A stretch of 64,000 nucleotides of DNA, taken from Acidocella facilis ATCC 35904. GTDB lineage: Bacteria > Pseudomonadota > Alphaproteobacteria > Acetobacterales > Acetobacteraceae. Under the pieces are notes generated by a model that saw only the letters and a program-made list of their open reading frames with translations, searched no databases and had not been told where the DNA came from. The position numbers and the translations under genes are program-made. The stretch is from assembly GCF_000687875.1 (NCBI RefSeq), contig NZ_JHYG01000004.1, positions 124,001-188,000 of the forward strand, given 5' to 3'. This document shows, piece after piece, positions 14,905-25,968 of this stretch. Position 1 is the stretch's first letter. Each line of letters begins with the position of its first letter.

Positions 14905-16887
14905 ATGGAGCAACCTTCACCCACAAGCCGCGTCAGCGTCCTGCTCCCCTATAAATTCGACATGGCCTTTACCTATGAGGCGCAAGGTCCATTGGCGCCG
15001 GGCACGCTGGTGCGCGTGCCTTTGGGGCGGCGCATGGTGGTGGGGGCGGTGTGGGATGAGCCGCCGGACGAGGCGGTGAAAACCCGGCCGGTGGCGGAGG
15101 TGCTGGACTTCCCAAAACTGCCGGAGGATCTGCGCACATTCATCGATTGGGTGGGGGGCTATACGCTGGCGCCCCGAGGCGATGTGCTGGCGCTGACGCT
15201 GAAGGAGAAGCTGCTGGAGGCGCCGCCGAAACGCGCCAAGAGCTTCGCCTTTGGCGGCGCGGATGCCGCCCGGCCCGGCCCGGCGCTTTCGGTGATCCAG
15301 GAGGCGGCCGCCGTGGCACTGCGATCCACGGTCGCGGAGGCAGCGTTTTCGGTGACACTGCTGGATGGCGTCACCGGGTCCGGCAAGACCGAGGTTTATC
15401 TCGAAGCCGTCGCGGCGGCGTTGCGGCTGGGCAAGCAGGTGTTGGTGCTGCTGCCGGAAATCGCGCTCTCGGTGCAGATGCTGGCGCGTTTCGAGGCGCG
15501 GTTTGGCGCCCGCCCGGCGGTCTGGCATTCGGAGCTGACCCCGGCGCAGCGGCGCGAGACCTACCGCGCGGTGGCGCAGGGGCGGGCGGATGTGGTGGTC
15601 GGCGCGCGCTCGGCCTTGTTTCTGCCCTTTGCCGATCTCGGGCTGATCGTGGTGGATGAGGAGCACGAGACCTCCTTCAAGCAGGAGGACGGGGTGATGT
15701 ATCACGCCCGGGACATGGCGGTGGTAAGGGGCAAATTCTGCGCCGCCCCGGTGCTGCTGGTGAGCGCCACGCCGAGCCTGGAGACGGCCGAGAACGCCGC
15801 CCAGGGGCGCTATCGCAAGCTGGATCTGCCCGCCCGCCATGGCGGGGCGACGATGCCGCGCATGGAAGCCCTGGACATGCGCGAGGCGCCGCCCGAGCGT
15901 GGCAAATTCCTCTCGCCCTTGCTGGTGGCGGCGATGCGCGAGACGCTGGCGCGCGAGGAGCAGGCGATGCTGTTCCTCAACCGGCGCGGCTATGCGCCGC
16001 TCACCCTCTGCCGCACCTGCGGCCACCGGCTCTCCTGCCCGCATTGTTCGGCCTGGCTGGTCGAGCATAAGGCCTCGCCCCGGCTTTCCTGCCATCATTG
16101 CGGCTACAGCCTGCAGCGCCCGGCCAAATGCCCCACTTGCGAGGCTGAGCACAGCTTCGTGCCGATCGGCCCCGGCGTGGAGCGGATCGCCGAGGAGGTG
16201 GCGGAGCTGTTTCCGGATGTCGCGGCGCTGACCATGGCCTCGGACGTGATCGCCGGCCCGGCCCAGGCGGCAGAGGCGGCGGAAAAGATTTCCAAGCGCG
16301 AGGTCGGCATCATCATCGGCACCCAGATGGTCGCCAAGGGCTGGCATTTTCCGCATCTGACCTTGGTGGGCGTGGTGGATGCGGATCTGGGGCTGGCGGG
16401 TGGGGATTTAAGGGCCGGGGAGCATACGGTGCAGATGCTGCATCAGGTCGCCGGGCGCGCCGGGCGGGCCGAGGCGCCGGGGCGCGTGCTGTTGCAGAGC
16501 TATGATCCCTCGCATCCGGTGATCGAAGCTTTATTATCCGGGGATCTGCCGGCTTTTCTGGAGCAGGAGGCGGCGCTGCGCCGGCCTGGCCATTGGCCGC
16601 CTTTCGGGCGGCTGGCGGCGTTGATTGTGAGCGCCGAGGATGAGCGCATCGCCGACCAGGCGGCGCGGGCGCTGGCACGGGTGGCGCCGCAAGGCGAGGG
16701 GGTGCAGATGCTGGGCCCGGCCCCGGCGCCGATCGCGCTGCTGCGCGGGCGGCACCGGCGGCGGCTTTTGCTGCGCACCAGGCGCGATATCGCGGTGCAG
16801 CCTTTGCTGCGGGCCTGGCTGGCGCAGGTGCCCTTGCCCCGCCAGGTGAAGCTGGATGTGGATGTGGACCCTGTTTCGTTCATGTAA
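14905..16887 (+). CDS. priA: Primosomal replication restart helicase PriA
   Basis: 3'-5' superfamily 2 helicase that recognises stalled forks and reloads the replisome. From ATG 14905 it has 660 residues. An N-terminal DNA-binding domain ([17 protein letters not shown]) comes first, then the Walker A motif [11 protein letters not shown], the DEEH box in [12 protein letters not shown] and SATPSLE. A cysteine-rich zinc domain follows ([13 protein letters not shown], then CHHCGY, then CPTC). The helicase C half has [12 protein letters not shown] and [10 protein letters not shown]. The upstream extension of the frame to 14272 is antisense to tal and not coding. Confidence 0.95.
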   Translation: MEQPSPTSRVSVLLPYKFDMAFTYEAQGPLAPGTLVRVPLGRRMVVGAVWDEPPDEAVKTRPVAEVLDFPKLPEDLRTFIDWVGGYTLAPRGDVLALTLKEKLLEAPPKRAKSFAFGGADAARPGPALSVIQEAAAVALRSTVAEAAFSVTLLDGVTGSGKTEVYLEAVAAALRLGKQVLVLLPEIALSVQMLARFEARFGARPAVWHSELTPAQRRETYRAVAQGRADVVVGARSALFLPFADLGLIVVDEEHETSFKQEDGVMYHARDMAVVRGKFCAAPVLLVSATPSLETAENAAQGRYRKLDLPARHGGATMPRMEALDMREAPPERGKFLSPLLVAAMRETLAREEQAMLFLNRRGYAPLTLCRTCGHRLSCPHCSAWLVEHKASPRLSCHHCGYSLQRPAKCPTCEAEHSFVPIGPGVERIAEEVAELFPDVAALTMASDVIAGPAQAAEAAEKISKREVGIIIGTQMVAKGWHFPHLTLVGVVDADLGLAGGDLRAGEHTVQMLHQVAGRAGRAEAPGRVLLQSYDPSHPVIEALLSGDLPAFLEQEAALRRPGHWPPFGRLAALIVSAEDERIADQAARALARVAPQGEGVQMLGPAPAPIALLRGRHRRRLLLRTRRDIAVQPLLRAWLAQVPLPRQVKLDVDVDPVSFM

Positions 16888-16983
16888 ATAAAGAAATGGT
16901 TATGTGCCTTGGGGGTTTAACCTAAGGTTTTTCGGGCTAGATCGGGTTCATCCGACCATGATCAACCAGGATTGAAGCCCTCC

Positions 16984-18126
16984 ATGATCGATCACGCGCG
17001 GACACTCGTGCTCTGGCTCTATAACGCCATCCCGGACCCGGTTGTGGGGACGGCGATGCTGGTGCTGGCCGCTTTGGTGGCGATGTCGCTCTGCCGCTGG
17101 GTGTTTGCCCGGCTCTCGCGCATTGCCGGGCGGTTCGGCAATGTCCCGCAGATGCTGATGGCGCGCTCCAAGGGGCCGACCTGCGCGCTGCTGGTGCTGC
17201 TGGCGGTGAGCGCGGTGCTGCCTTTGGCACCCTTGCCGGATAATCCCTCCTCCATTCTGGGCCATCTGCTGGTTGCCGCCTTCGTGCTGGTGCTCGGCTG
17301 GACGCTGATGAATACGGTGGAGCTGTTCGCCGATCTCTATATCAAACGCATCCATTTCGAGGATGACAGCAACAACCTAGTGGCGCGCAAGCAGATCACC
17401 CAGGTCGGTATTCTGCGCACGGCGGTGCGCACGCTGCTGGTGCTGCTGACCGTGTCGCTGGCGCTGATGACCAGCAGCGCGGTGCGGCAATATGGCGTGT
17501 CATTGTTTGCCTCGGCCGGGGCGGCGGGGTTGGTGGTGGGGCTGGCGGCGCGGCCGTTGCTCTCCAATCTGCTGGCCGGCATTCAGATCGGGCTGACGCA
17601 GCCGATCCGGCTGGAGGATTCGGTGGTGGTGCAGGGGGAGTGGGGCTGGATCGAGCGGATTGGCGCCACCTATGTCGTCATTCGCATCTGGGATTTGCGG
17701 CGGCTGATCGTGCCGCTATCTTATTTCATCGAGCAGCCATTTCAGAACTGGACGCATTCCTCGGCAGATCTGATGGGCACGGTGATGCTGTATGTGGATT
17801 ACAGCGTGCCGCTGGAGCAGGTGCGGCAGAAATTGCGCGAGGTGGTGGAGGCCAATCCGCGCTGGGACCGCAAGGTGGCGATGGTGCAGATGACGGATCT
17901 GCCCAATGCGATGGTAGAGCTGCGGCTGCTGGTGAGCGCGCGCAATGCCGGGGTGCTGTGGGATCTGCGCTGCGATGTGCGCGAGGCGATGGTGACCTGG
18001 CTGGTGAGGGAATATCCGGGCAGCCTGCCGCGCCGAAGGTTGGAAATGGCGGGGATGCCGGAACGTGCCGGGCCGGGCGGTGCTTTTGTCGCGGCGGGCG
18101 AAATGGCGGCGGAGCCGCACAGGTAG
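16984..18126 (+). CDS. MscS-family mechanosensitive ion channel
   Basis: Inner-membrane channel that opens under osmotic downshock. From ATG 16984 it has 380 residues. Four or so hydrophobic helices are followed by the family pore helix FASAGAAGLVVGLAARPLLSNLLAG and the beta domain (QPIRLEDSVVVQGEWGWIERIGATYVVIRIWDLRRLIVPLSYF). A charged alpha/beta C-terminal domain follows. TTG 16972 would add four residues, but ATG is better placed. It is longer than E. coli MscS because of extra N-terminal helices. The TAG stop overlaps the first base of a family A repeat. Confidence 0.88.
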   Translation: MIDHARTLVLWLYNAIPDPVVGTAMLVLAALVAMSLCRWVFARLSRIAGRFGNVPQMLMARSKGPTCALLVLLAVSAVLPLAPLPDNPSSILGHLLVAAFVLVLGWTLMNTVELFADLYIKRIHFEDDSNNLVARKQITQVGILRTAVRTLLVLLTVSLALMTSSAVRQYGVSLFASAGAAGLVVGLAARPLLSNLLAGIQIGLTQPIRLEDSVVVQGEWGWIERIGATYVVIRIWDLRRLIVPLSYFIEQPFQNWTHSSADLMGTVMLYVDYSVPLEQVRQKLREVVEANPRWDRKVAMVQMTDLPNAMVELRLLVSARNAGVLWDLRCDVREAMVTWLVREYPGSLPRRRLEMAGMPERAGPGGAFVAAGEMAAEPHR

Positions 18127-18258
18127 CAAAAGTTTTTTGGTGCCGCTTTTTTTCAAAAAAGCGGCGAAAACGTCTGGGGTGGTGGCACCGACGCCGTCAA
18201 CACCCCAAACGTTTCGCGGCCCTTTTTGAAAAAAGGGCCGCCTCCCAAAAACTTTTGC
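18126..18258. repeat. Family A repeat, copy 4 (full)
   Basis: GCAAAAG (18126-18132) to CTTTTGC (18252-18258). Left hairpin stem GCCGC, central stem around AACGTCTGGGGT / ACCCCAAACGTTT, right hairpin stem GCGGCCC. Lies between the convergent mscS and ATP-grasp genes, touching the mscS stop codon and two bases from the other. Confidence 0.9.
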
Positions 18259-18260
18259 TC

Positions 18261-19370
18261 TTAATCGTTGCTCGGATAGGCGCGCATCAGCCGTTTCTGT
18301 TGCTGCCACAGCGCCAGCAGCTTCCACGGGCCGATCGGCCGGCGGCCCTGCGCGCGCACCTGCGCGCCGATGCGAAAAGACTCGCCATAATGGAAGAACT
18401 GGTCCCGATAGGCCTGTTTCAGCGTCATCTCCGGGTCCCAGATATGGGTCGCCTCGGAGCCGGCGCCGTTGAATTCGATGATGCGGAACTCCCGCCCCTC
18501 GCACAGCGCCTCAAGGCTGTCGAAGCGCAGATCGATGCGGGAGAAATAAACCTCCGGCATGTCGCGCATGATCTCGTCGATCCGCGCGCTCAGCGCCGGG
18601 GTGACGATGGAGAGGCCGTCCTTGAAGGTGGAACCGCGGCAATGATTGCCGACGAAGACCAGCCCGACCCGCTCATTCGGCGCCGGCACGCTGGCGGCGC
18701 GCGCGCCGAGCTTGCGCAGCAGCAGGGCGGAGATCGCGTTCAGCCGCTCATCCGCCGCGATCAGCTCTTTCACGCTGCGCCGCCCGTCGCCGATCACCAC
18801 CGGCGGATATTTCAGCGTCACCGAGGTGATGCGGCCATTCGTCTCGCCGGGGCGGCGGATATAGAAAATCCCGGCCTCGCCTTCATAGTTGACGAGGCTT
18901 TGCAGCTGCAGCGCGGCGCCACGCGGGAAGGGGCGCAGATAATCGGCCAGCTGCGCGTCATCGCGCACCACCCGCACGCCCACGCCGTTGCAGCTCATGT
19001 CCGGCTTCGCCACCACCGGGTAGCTGAGCCCGGCCTCCGCCATCGCCAGCCTGGCGCGGGGCAGGTCATCCGCATCCTCATGGCCGCTGACGGTGAAGGG
19101 GGCGTAATCCGCCACCCAGGCCCGGGCCTTGGGACCGGCGAGGCCGAGGATCTGGTTTTTCGACTCGCCGCAGATGCCGCCGGCATTGATCAGCGGGTTG
19201 GCGAGCGAGGGCAGGGTGATGCTGCGATAGCGGATGGCATTGAGTGCCCAGAACGCCACCACCGGCGCATAGAACAGCCAGTCCGGCCAGAACTCGAAGA
19301 AGGAAACCGGGCTTTTCCGCCCGCCTTGCTTCAGCTTGCCGAGAGACCCGGCCAGCGATGCTCCGCTCAT
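18261..19370 (-). CDS. ATP-grasp family ligase of unknown substrate
   Basis: A 369-residue protein with ATP-grasp features. YPVVAKPDMSCNGVGVRVV is the ATP-binding lysine and glycine loop, and VGNHCRGSTFKDG follows. The Mg-binding strand is FRIIEFNGAGSEATHIWDP. Near the N terminus is a hydrophobic stretch (WLFYAPVVAFWALNAI, about 29-44) that may anchor it to the membrane. The fold joins a carboxylate to an amine, thiol or sugar, but the partner cannot be read. Start ATG 19370 overlaps the dedA stop (ATGA), so it is co-translated with a DedA protein and probably acts at the envelope. Upstream in-frame sequence is dedA antisense-frame noise. Confidence 0.75.
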   Translation of the reverse strand: MSGASLAGSLGKLKQGGRKSPVSFFEFWPDWLFYAPVVAFWALNAIRYRSITLPSLANPLINAGGICGESKNQILGLAGPKARAWVADYAPFTVSGHEDADDLPRARLAMAEAGLSYPVVAKPDMSCNGVGVRVVRDDAQLADYLRPFPRGAALQLQSLVNYEGEAGIFYIRRPGETNGRITSVTLKYPPVVIGDGRRSVKELIAADERLNAISALLLRKLGARAASVPAPNERVGLVFVGNHCRGSTFKDGLSIVTPALSARIDEIMRDMPEVYFSRIDLRFDSLEALCEGREFRIIEFNGAGSEATHIWDPEMTLKQAYRDQFFHYGESFRIGAQVRAQGRRPIGPWKLLALWQQQKRLMRAYPSND

Positions 19371-19951
19371 TGCGGTGTCCTTTTGTTGTAGAGCCTCGTC
19401 GCCAGGCGGCCGACGAGGATGATGATGACCAGGAATACCCCAAGCCCGGCCCAGCGCCAAATCCCGAGATAATGCGCCATCAGCGTGCCCAGGCGCAGCG
19501 AGATGTAAAACAGCAGGCTGGTCCAGACCAGCGTGGCGACGATGGCGGCGAGCGCGAAGGGCAGGAACGGGGCGCGCAGGAAGCCCAAAGTGGTGTAGGT
19601 GGGCAGGCGCAGGCCCGGCACGAAGCGGCTGACCAGCACCAGCGGCACCACTTTGGTTTTCACCCAATCATGCCCGAGATCCCGCCTTTGCTGCGGCACC
19701 AGGCGCTGCGCCCAGCGATGCGTGGCGGAGAGCCGCCCCAGCCCGTAGAGCCCGAGATCCCCCAGCACGATGCCAGCATAGAGCGAGCCCAGCGCCAGCG
19801 GCAGAGAGAGGCCGCCGGAGGCCACCTGCATGGCGGCCAGCAAGGTCGCCGCATCTTCCAGGATGAAGGTGCCGGAAATGATCGTCGCGGCCTGGAGGGA
19901 TTTGAGGCCCGCGGCGGCGGCCAGCAGGACGGTGAAGCTTGGCAGGGGCAT
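19367..19951 (-). CDS. DedA/VTT-domain membrane protein
   Basis: A 194-residue inner-membrane protein of the DedA (SNARE-associated, VTT) superfamily. Visible marks are ATIISGTFILEDAATLLAAM, the GDLGLYGLGRL segment, and VLVSRFVPGLRLPTYTTLGF, with the conserved F/I-x-R-F-x-P-G-x-R loop, followed by terminal hydrophobic helices. Several relatives recycle undecaprenyl phosphate or flip phospholipids; a specific role is inference. It is 55 bases after dacA and overlaps the ATP-grasp gene, giving a dacA-dedA-ligase envelope group. Confidence 0.82.
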   Translation of the reverse strand: MPLPSFTVLLAAAAGLKSLQAATIISGTFILEDAATLLAAMQVASGGLSLPLALGSLYAGIVLGDLGLYGLGRLSATHRWAQRLVPQQRRDLGHDWVKTKVVPLVLVSRFVPGLRLPTYTTLGFLRAPFLPFALAAIVATLVWTSLLFYISLRLGTLMAHYLGIWRWAGLGVFLVIIILVGRLATRLYNKRTPQ

Positions 19952-20006
19952 CGTCCCGCCCCTTAGCCCTGTTTCTTCGCCGGACGCAACCGGCCTGGAT
20001 GGTAGG

Positions 20007-21356
20007 TCAGGTGCCGTCCGGCCCGCTCAGCATCGCCAGATGGTCGGCCTGCGGCGGCAGTACATTACACAGCCCGCCATGGGCCTTCATCGCGCGGCAG
20101 GTATCGTGGGCGCCGTCATAGGTCAGGCCGGTGAGCTGGGCCAGCCAGAGCGCCTTGCCGTCCCGCCGGACATGCTGGATCTGCGCGATGCCGTGGCCGT
20201 GCAGCTGGCGCGCCTTCATCGCCGCCACGCGGGCATTGCTCTCATATTTATAGAGGCCCAGCTGCGCCACCCAGTGTTTGGTGGCGGTGGGCTGCCGGGT
20301 GGAGTCCGGCAGCGGGGCCGCGCGGGTGGGGGTGCGGCTGGCGACGCGCTCGACCTTCGCCGCCTGCATATGCGCAGGCGCCGGGTTGCTGGCGGCGGCG
20401 ACCATCGCGCGGGTCATGTCGACATGACCGCCAAAGCCCGAATCCAGCATCGCGGTCATCTGATGATAAGAGGTCGGCCAGCTTGGCTCGTGCAGCACCA
20501 CGCCGATCAGCTGCTTGCCGCCGCGCGCGGCGCTGGTGACCAGGTTATGCCGGGCGAGATCGGTATAGCCGGTCTTCATGCCGGTGGCGCCGGCATAGCT
20601 TTTCAGCATGCCGTTATTGCTGAACACCTTGCGGCCGTGGAAATCGAACGAGGTGACCTCGAAGAAGGTCTGGAACTGCGGATAATTCTCGACGATGTCG
20701 CGCGCCAGCATGGCGAGGTCGCGGGCCGTGGTCACCTGGTTCGGGTTGGGCAGGCCGGAGGCGTTGGCGAACTGCGTCTGCGCCATGCCCAGCGCGTGGG
20801 CGCGCAGCGTCATCATCTGGGCGCAGCGCGCCTCGGAGCCGCCGCCGAGATATTCACCCAGAGCGGTGGCGGCATCGTTGGCGGACATGGTGGTCATCGC
20901 CAGAATCGCATCGCGCACGGAAATCGTGCTGCCGGGGCGCAGGCCGAGCTTCACCGGCTCAACCGAGGCGGCGTGTTCGGAGACCGGGATCTGCGTGTCG
21001 AGCGACATCCGCCCGGCATTCAGCGCCTGGAAGGCGAGATCCAGCGTCATCAGCTTGGTGAGCGAGGCGGGGTAGCGCGGCGTATCGGCGTCGCTGGCGG
21101 AGATCACCTGGCCGGTGCGCGCATCGATGAGAATGGAGCTGATGCCCGGCGAGGTCGGGCCGAAGCCGCTGCTGTCGGCGACATTGCGCGCCGGCACGGC
21201 GGGGCGCGCATAATGATGCACGTAATGATGGTTCAGCACATGGTGCTTGAGCTTGTGCAGTTCATGCGCCGAAGCCGCTGCCGGCAAGAAGGTGCCGGCC
21301 AATCCAAGGCCCGCCACCGCCCACATGGCCACGCGCTTCCTGCTCATACCCTGCAT
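20007..21356 (-). CDS. dacA: D-alanyl-D-alanine carboxypeptidase with C-terminal SPOR domain
   Basis: Periplasmic penicillin-binding protein that trims the terminal D-Ala of peptidoglycan peptides. In 449 residues: a signal peptide (to about 30), a His-rich linker, then the S11 peptidase motifs Ser98-x-x-Lys101 (SLTK), Ser158-Ala-Asn160 and Lys261-Thr-Gly263. A C-terminal SPOR domain from about residue 353 (KHWVAQLGLYKYESNARVAA) should bind denuded glycan at the septum. SPOR replaces the usual PBP5 membrane anchor region, so the enzyme is probably directed to division sites. It heads the minus-strand group with dedA. Confidence 0.92.
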   Translation of the reverse strand: MQGMSRKRVAMWAVAGLGLAGTFLPAAASAHELHKLKHHVLNHHYVHHYARPAVPARNVADSSGFGPTSPGISSILIDARTGQVISASDADTPRYPASLTKLMTLDLAFQALNAGRMSLDTQIPVSEHAASVEPVKLGLRPGSTISVRDAILAMTTMSANDAATALGEYLGGGSEARCAQMMTLRAHALGMAQTQFANASGLPNPNQVTTARDLAMLARDIVENYPQFQTFFEVTSFDFHGRKVFSNNGMLKSYAGATGMKTGYTDLARHNLVTSAARGGKQLIGVVLHEPSWPTSYHQMTAMLDSGFGGHVDMTRAMVAAASNPAPAHMQAAKVERVASRTPTRAAPLPDSTRQPTATKHWVAQLGLYKYESNARVAAMKARQLHGHGIAQIQHVRRDGKALWLAQLTGLTYDGAHDTCRAMKAHGGLCNVLPPQADHLAMLSGPDGT

Positions 21357-21565
21357 GCCTCGCCATCCCGTGATTGACTCTGAAAAGGTTTTAATCGCGG
21401 CGCCAGGGAGCTGTCCAGCGATAAACGCTGATCTTCTCGATGAAAGAACAAAAAATTGAATGGCTTACCATGTGAGTCTCAGCGCCGGCCGGGAGCGCCG
21501 GGCGCGGGCGCAGGGCCTGCGGGCCAGAACATTAAAATTCTGACAATAATTTCACCCTCAAACAA

Positions 21566-21616
21566 TTGTGCGCCGCACAAAAAACACTTGACGGTTGTGT
21601 TTTCGTTTCGCTAAAA
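21566..21616 (+). promoter_or_regulatory. Candidate phasin promoter with palindromic PhaR-like site
   Basis: Perfect palindrome TTGTGC-gcc-GCACAA (21566-21580), which contains TGC-N3-GCA, stands directly before a -35-like TTGACG (21588-21593). A 17-base gap separates this from a weak -10 (CTAAAA, 21611-21616). TGC-rich dyads are bound by the PHB regulator PhaR in related bacteria. A second TTGC..GCAA dyad is at 21622-21638. The rest of the 349-base gap 21357-21705 shows no gene. Confidence 0.5.
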
Positions 21617-21705
21617 CGCCGTTGCTGCACTGCGGCAAAGAACGCCAATATGCTCGCCGGTTGGAGCTGTGCAGACATCGTCATTCTAACGGGAGCCGAA
21701 CCCAG

Positions 21706-22239
21706 ATGAGCGCCACCAAGACCAAGACTGCCGCCGCCGCCGATGCAACCGTCGCCTCCATGGAGGGCGCTGCTGACGCCTCCGTGAAGTCGTTCGAGAA
21801 ATCCATGTCCGCGCTGCGCGAGAACATGGAGAAGGCCACCAAGGGCTTTGAGACCTCTCAGGCCAAGATCAAGGAAAACGTGGAGAAAGCCGTGAAGACC
21901 TCCGAAGAAATGCTGGCTTTCGGCCAGGGCAACCTGGAAGCCTTCGTCAAGGCCTCGCAGATCTACGCCGCCGGGTTCCAGGACATCTCCAAGCACCTGG
22001 CCGCCGCCTCCAAGGCCACGCTGGAAGAGAATGTCGCGTTCTCCAAGTCCCTGATGGGCGTGAAGTCCGTCAAGGAAGCTGTCGACCTGCAGACCGGCTT
22101 CGCCAAGGCGAGCGTCGAGAAGGCGGTGTCCGAGAGCAACAAGCTGGCCGATGTCACCGTGAAGCTGGCCGAGCAGGCGATGGCCCCGCTCACCGCCCGT
22201 CTGACCATCGCGGTTGAGACCTTCGGCAAGTTCCACTAA
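21706..22239 (+). CDS. phaP: Phasin, polyhydroxyalkanoate granule protein
   Basis: Amphipathic coat protein of PHB/PHA granules in the cytoplasm. The 177 residues are almost wholly helical and low in aromatics, with the phasin_2-type core GQGNLEAFVKASQIYAAGFQDISK and SLMGVKSVKEAVDLQTGFAK, then AEQAMAPLTARL. The start ATG 21706 has GGGAG some 10 bases upstream. It is alone, with its own promoter-like region and a strong terminator, suggesting high regulated expression. Synthase or depolymerase genes are not in the window. Confidence 0.9.
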   Translation: MSATKTKTAAAADATVASMEGAADASVKSFEKSMSALRENMEKATKGFETSQAKIKENVEKAVKTSEEMLAFGQGNLEAFVKASQIYAAGFQDISKHLAAASKATLEENVAFSKSLMGVKSVKEAVDLQTGFAKASVEKAVSESNKLADVTVKLAEQAMAPLTARLTIAVETFGKFH

Positions 22240-22278
22240 GCCCGTCGCCGCCGTCTCTGGGCGGCGCTGTTTGGGGAA

Positions 22279-22305
22279 AAACCGGCCTTAGGGCCGGTTT
22301 TTTTG
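22279..22305 (+). terminator. Terminator of the phasin gene
   Basis: Seven-bp stem ACCGGCC/GGCCGGT (22281-22287 and 22292-22298) with four-base loop and a run of seven or more T residues. Lies 40 bases past the phasin stop. Confidence 0.93.
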
Positions 22306-22513
22306 TTTAAAAACGTATCGTCACATGATCTCGCCCTGGGCTGAAAGCGGCCGTTAAGCACCCCATGTTTTTCACATTGAGGAAAAACGCTCTTTCATAG
22401 CGGCGTGTGGTTTCGATATGCTTGGAACCAGGATGGGTCCGAATGCCGCGCGTAGGGCGTCCCGCGGTCTGGCTGGGTGGCACCGGCGGGCATTTGCTGA
22501 AGGTAAGTGATTG

Positions 22514-22843
22514 ATGAGTGAGAACGACAAACGCAAAGGAACCGAGGGGCCGGGGGCCAGCGTCGTGGCGAAGCCACGGCCGAAAACCCGCAAGCCGACC
22601 ATGTACAAGGTTCTGATGCTGAACGACGATTACACGCCGATGGAGTTCGTCGTGCATGTGCTGGAGCGATTCTTTCAGAAGTCGCGCGACCAGGCGACGC
22701 AGATTATGCTGCACGTGCATCGCCGCGGGGTGGGGGTGTGCGGGGTCTATACCTATGAGGTCGCCGAGACCAAGGTGACCCAGGTGATGGATCTGGCGCG
22801 CCAGAACCAGCATCCGCTGCAGTGCACGATTGAGAAAGAGTGA
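22514..22843 (+). CDS. clpS: ATP-dependent Clp protease adaptor ClpS
   Basis: Adaptor that hands N-degron substrates to ClpA. The 109-residue protein has a basic N-terminal tail and the ClpS core: [25 protein letters not shown] (with the DD that contacts the alpha-amino group), then [26 protein letters not shown]. The Met at the specificity pocket and length are normal. ATG 22514 is preferred over the TTG immediately before. It is 150 bases upstream of clpA, the usual pair. Confidence 0.95.
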   Translation: MSENDKRKGTEGPGASVVAKPRPKTRKPTMYKVLMLNDDYTPMEFVVHVLERFFQKSRDQATQIMLHVHRRGVGVCGVYTYEVAETKVTQVMDLARQNQHPLQCTIEKE

Positions 22844-22993
22844 CGTTTTAATTTACGATGACATTCCCATGTTAATCTGTACCCTGCAAAACAGCGTAAA
22901 CGGGAATTGCAGTCACCCAATGCCAGCCGGACAGGCAGAGTGAATGTCCGGACCTAAGACCCCCGTGGATCGGGGTGAAAGAACGGTTTAGCC

Positions 22994-25336
<2,343 letters not shown>

Positions 25337-25340
25337 GACG

Positions 25341-25369
25341 AAAAACGGCGCCGCGAGGCGCCGTTTTTG
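25341..25369. terminator. Terminator of clpA
   Basis: Twelve-base arms AAAAACGGCGCC/GGCGCCGTTTTT around GCGA; symmetrical A and T runs let it work from both sides. Five bases past the clpA stop. Confidence 0.93.
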
Positions 25370-25372
25370 TGA

Positions 25373-25561
25373 GCAAAAGTTTTTGGGGTCGTAGGCGCCA
25401 AAGGTTCCGACGCTGCGCAGCAGCGTTGGAAAGGCGCCGGAGGGATGGGGGCTTTTTTCAAAAAGCCCCCATGAACGTTTGGGGTGGTGGCAACGAAGGT
25501 GCCACCACCCCAAACGTTTTTGCCGCTTTTTTGAAAAAAAGCGGCACCAAAAAACTTTTGC
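25373..25561. repeat. Family A repeat, copy 5 (full, with extra module)
   Basis: GCAAAAG (25373) to CTTTTGC (25561). Includes an extra hairpin (GGTTCCGACGCTGCGCAGCAGCG...), left hairpin stem GGGGGC, a perfect 19-bp central stem (25474-25492 with 25500-25518) and right hairpin stem GCCGC. Between convergent clpA and the PhnA gene. Confidence 0.92.
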
Positions 25562-25579
25562 AATTTTTTGAGGAGGCCT

Positions 25580-25891
25580 TCAGGCCTTCCGCACGAATTC
25601 CTGCTTGATGAAATAATCCCCGGCTTCGATCGCATGATCGCCGCTATGCAGCCGGATATTTTTCAGCTTCGTGCCCACCTTCAGCCCGGTGGAGGAACCC
25701 TTCACCTTCAGATCCTTGATCAGCACCACGCTATCGCCAGCCGCCAGCACGGTGCCGTTGGCATCGCGGATCACCTCCGCCGCCTCGGTGATCTCGGCGG
25801 GCCATTCGAACCCGCACACGTCACAAATATGGGTCTCGCCGGAGAGATGCGTCTCCTCCAGGCTGCATTGCGGGCAGGTTATTTTGGTCAT
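25580..25891 (-). CDS. PhnA/YjdM-type zinc-ribbon protein
   Basis: A 103-residue cytosolic protein with an N-terminal zinc ribbon (CPQC at 6-9, CDVC at 23-26). The PhnA C-terminal beta domain follows (VIRDANGTVLAAGDSVVLIKDLKVKG, then GTKLKNIRL, then DHAIEAGDYFIKQEFVRKA). Despite the name, family members are not proven parts of phosphonate breakdown, and no phn genes adjoin it. Length and motifs match the family well. It is convergent with clpA across a family A repeat. Confidence 0.92.
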   Translation of the reverse strand: MTKITCPQCSLEETHLSGETHICDVCGFEWPAEITEAAEVIRDANGTVLAAGDSVVLIKDLKVKGSSTGLKVGTKLKNIRLHSGDHAIEAGDYFIKQEFVRKA

Positions 25892-25968
25892 GCGCTGGCT
25901 TTAGGCGCGGGGCGGGGGCGCGTAAAGCCTGTCTTGTCCTGAAACGATTTGGCTGGAAGAAGGGCGGC

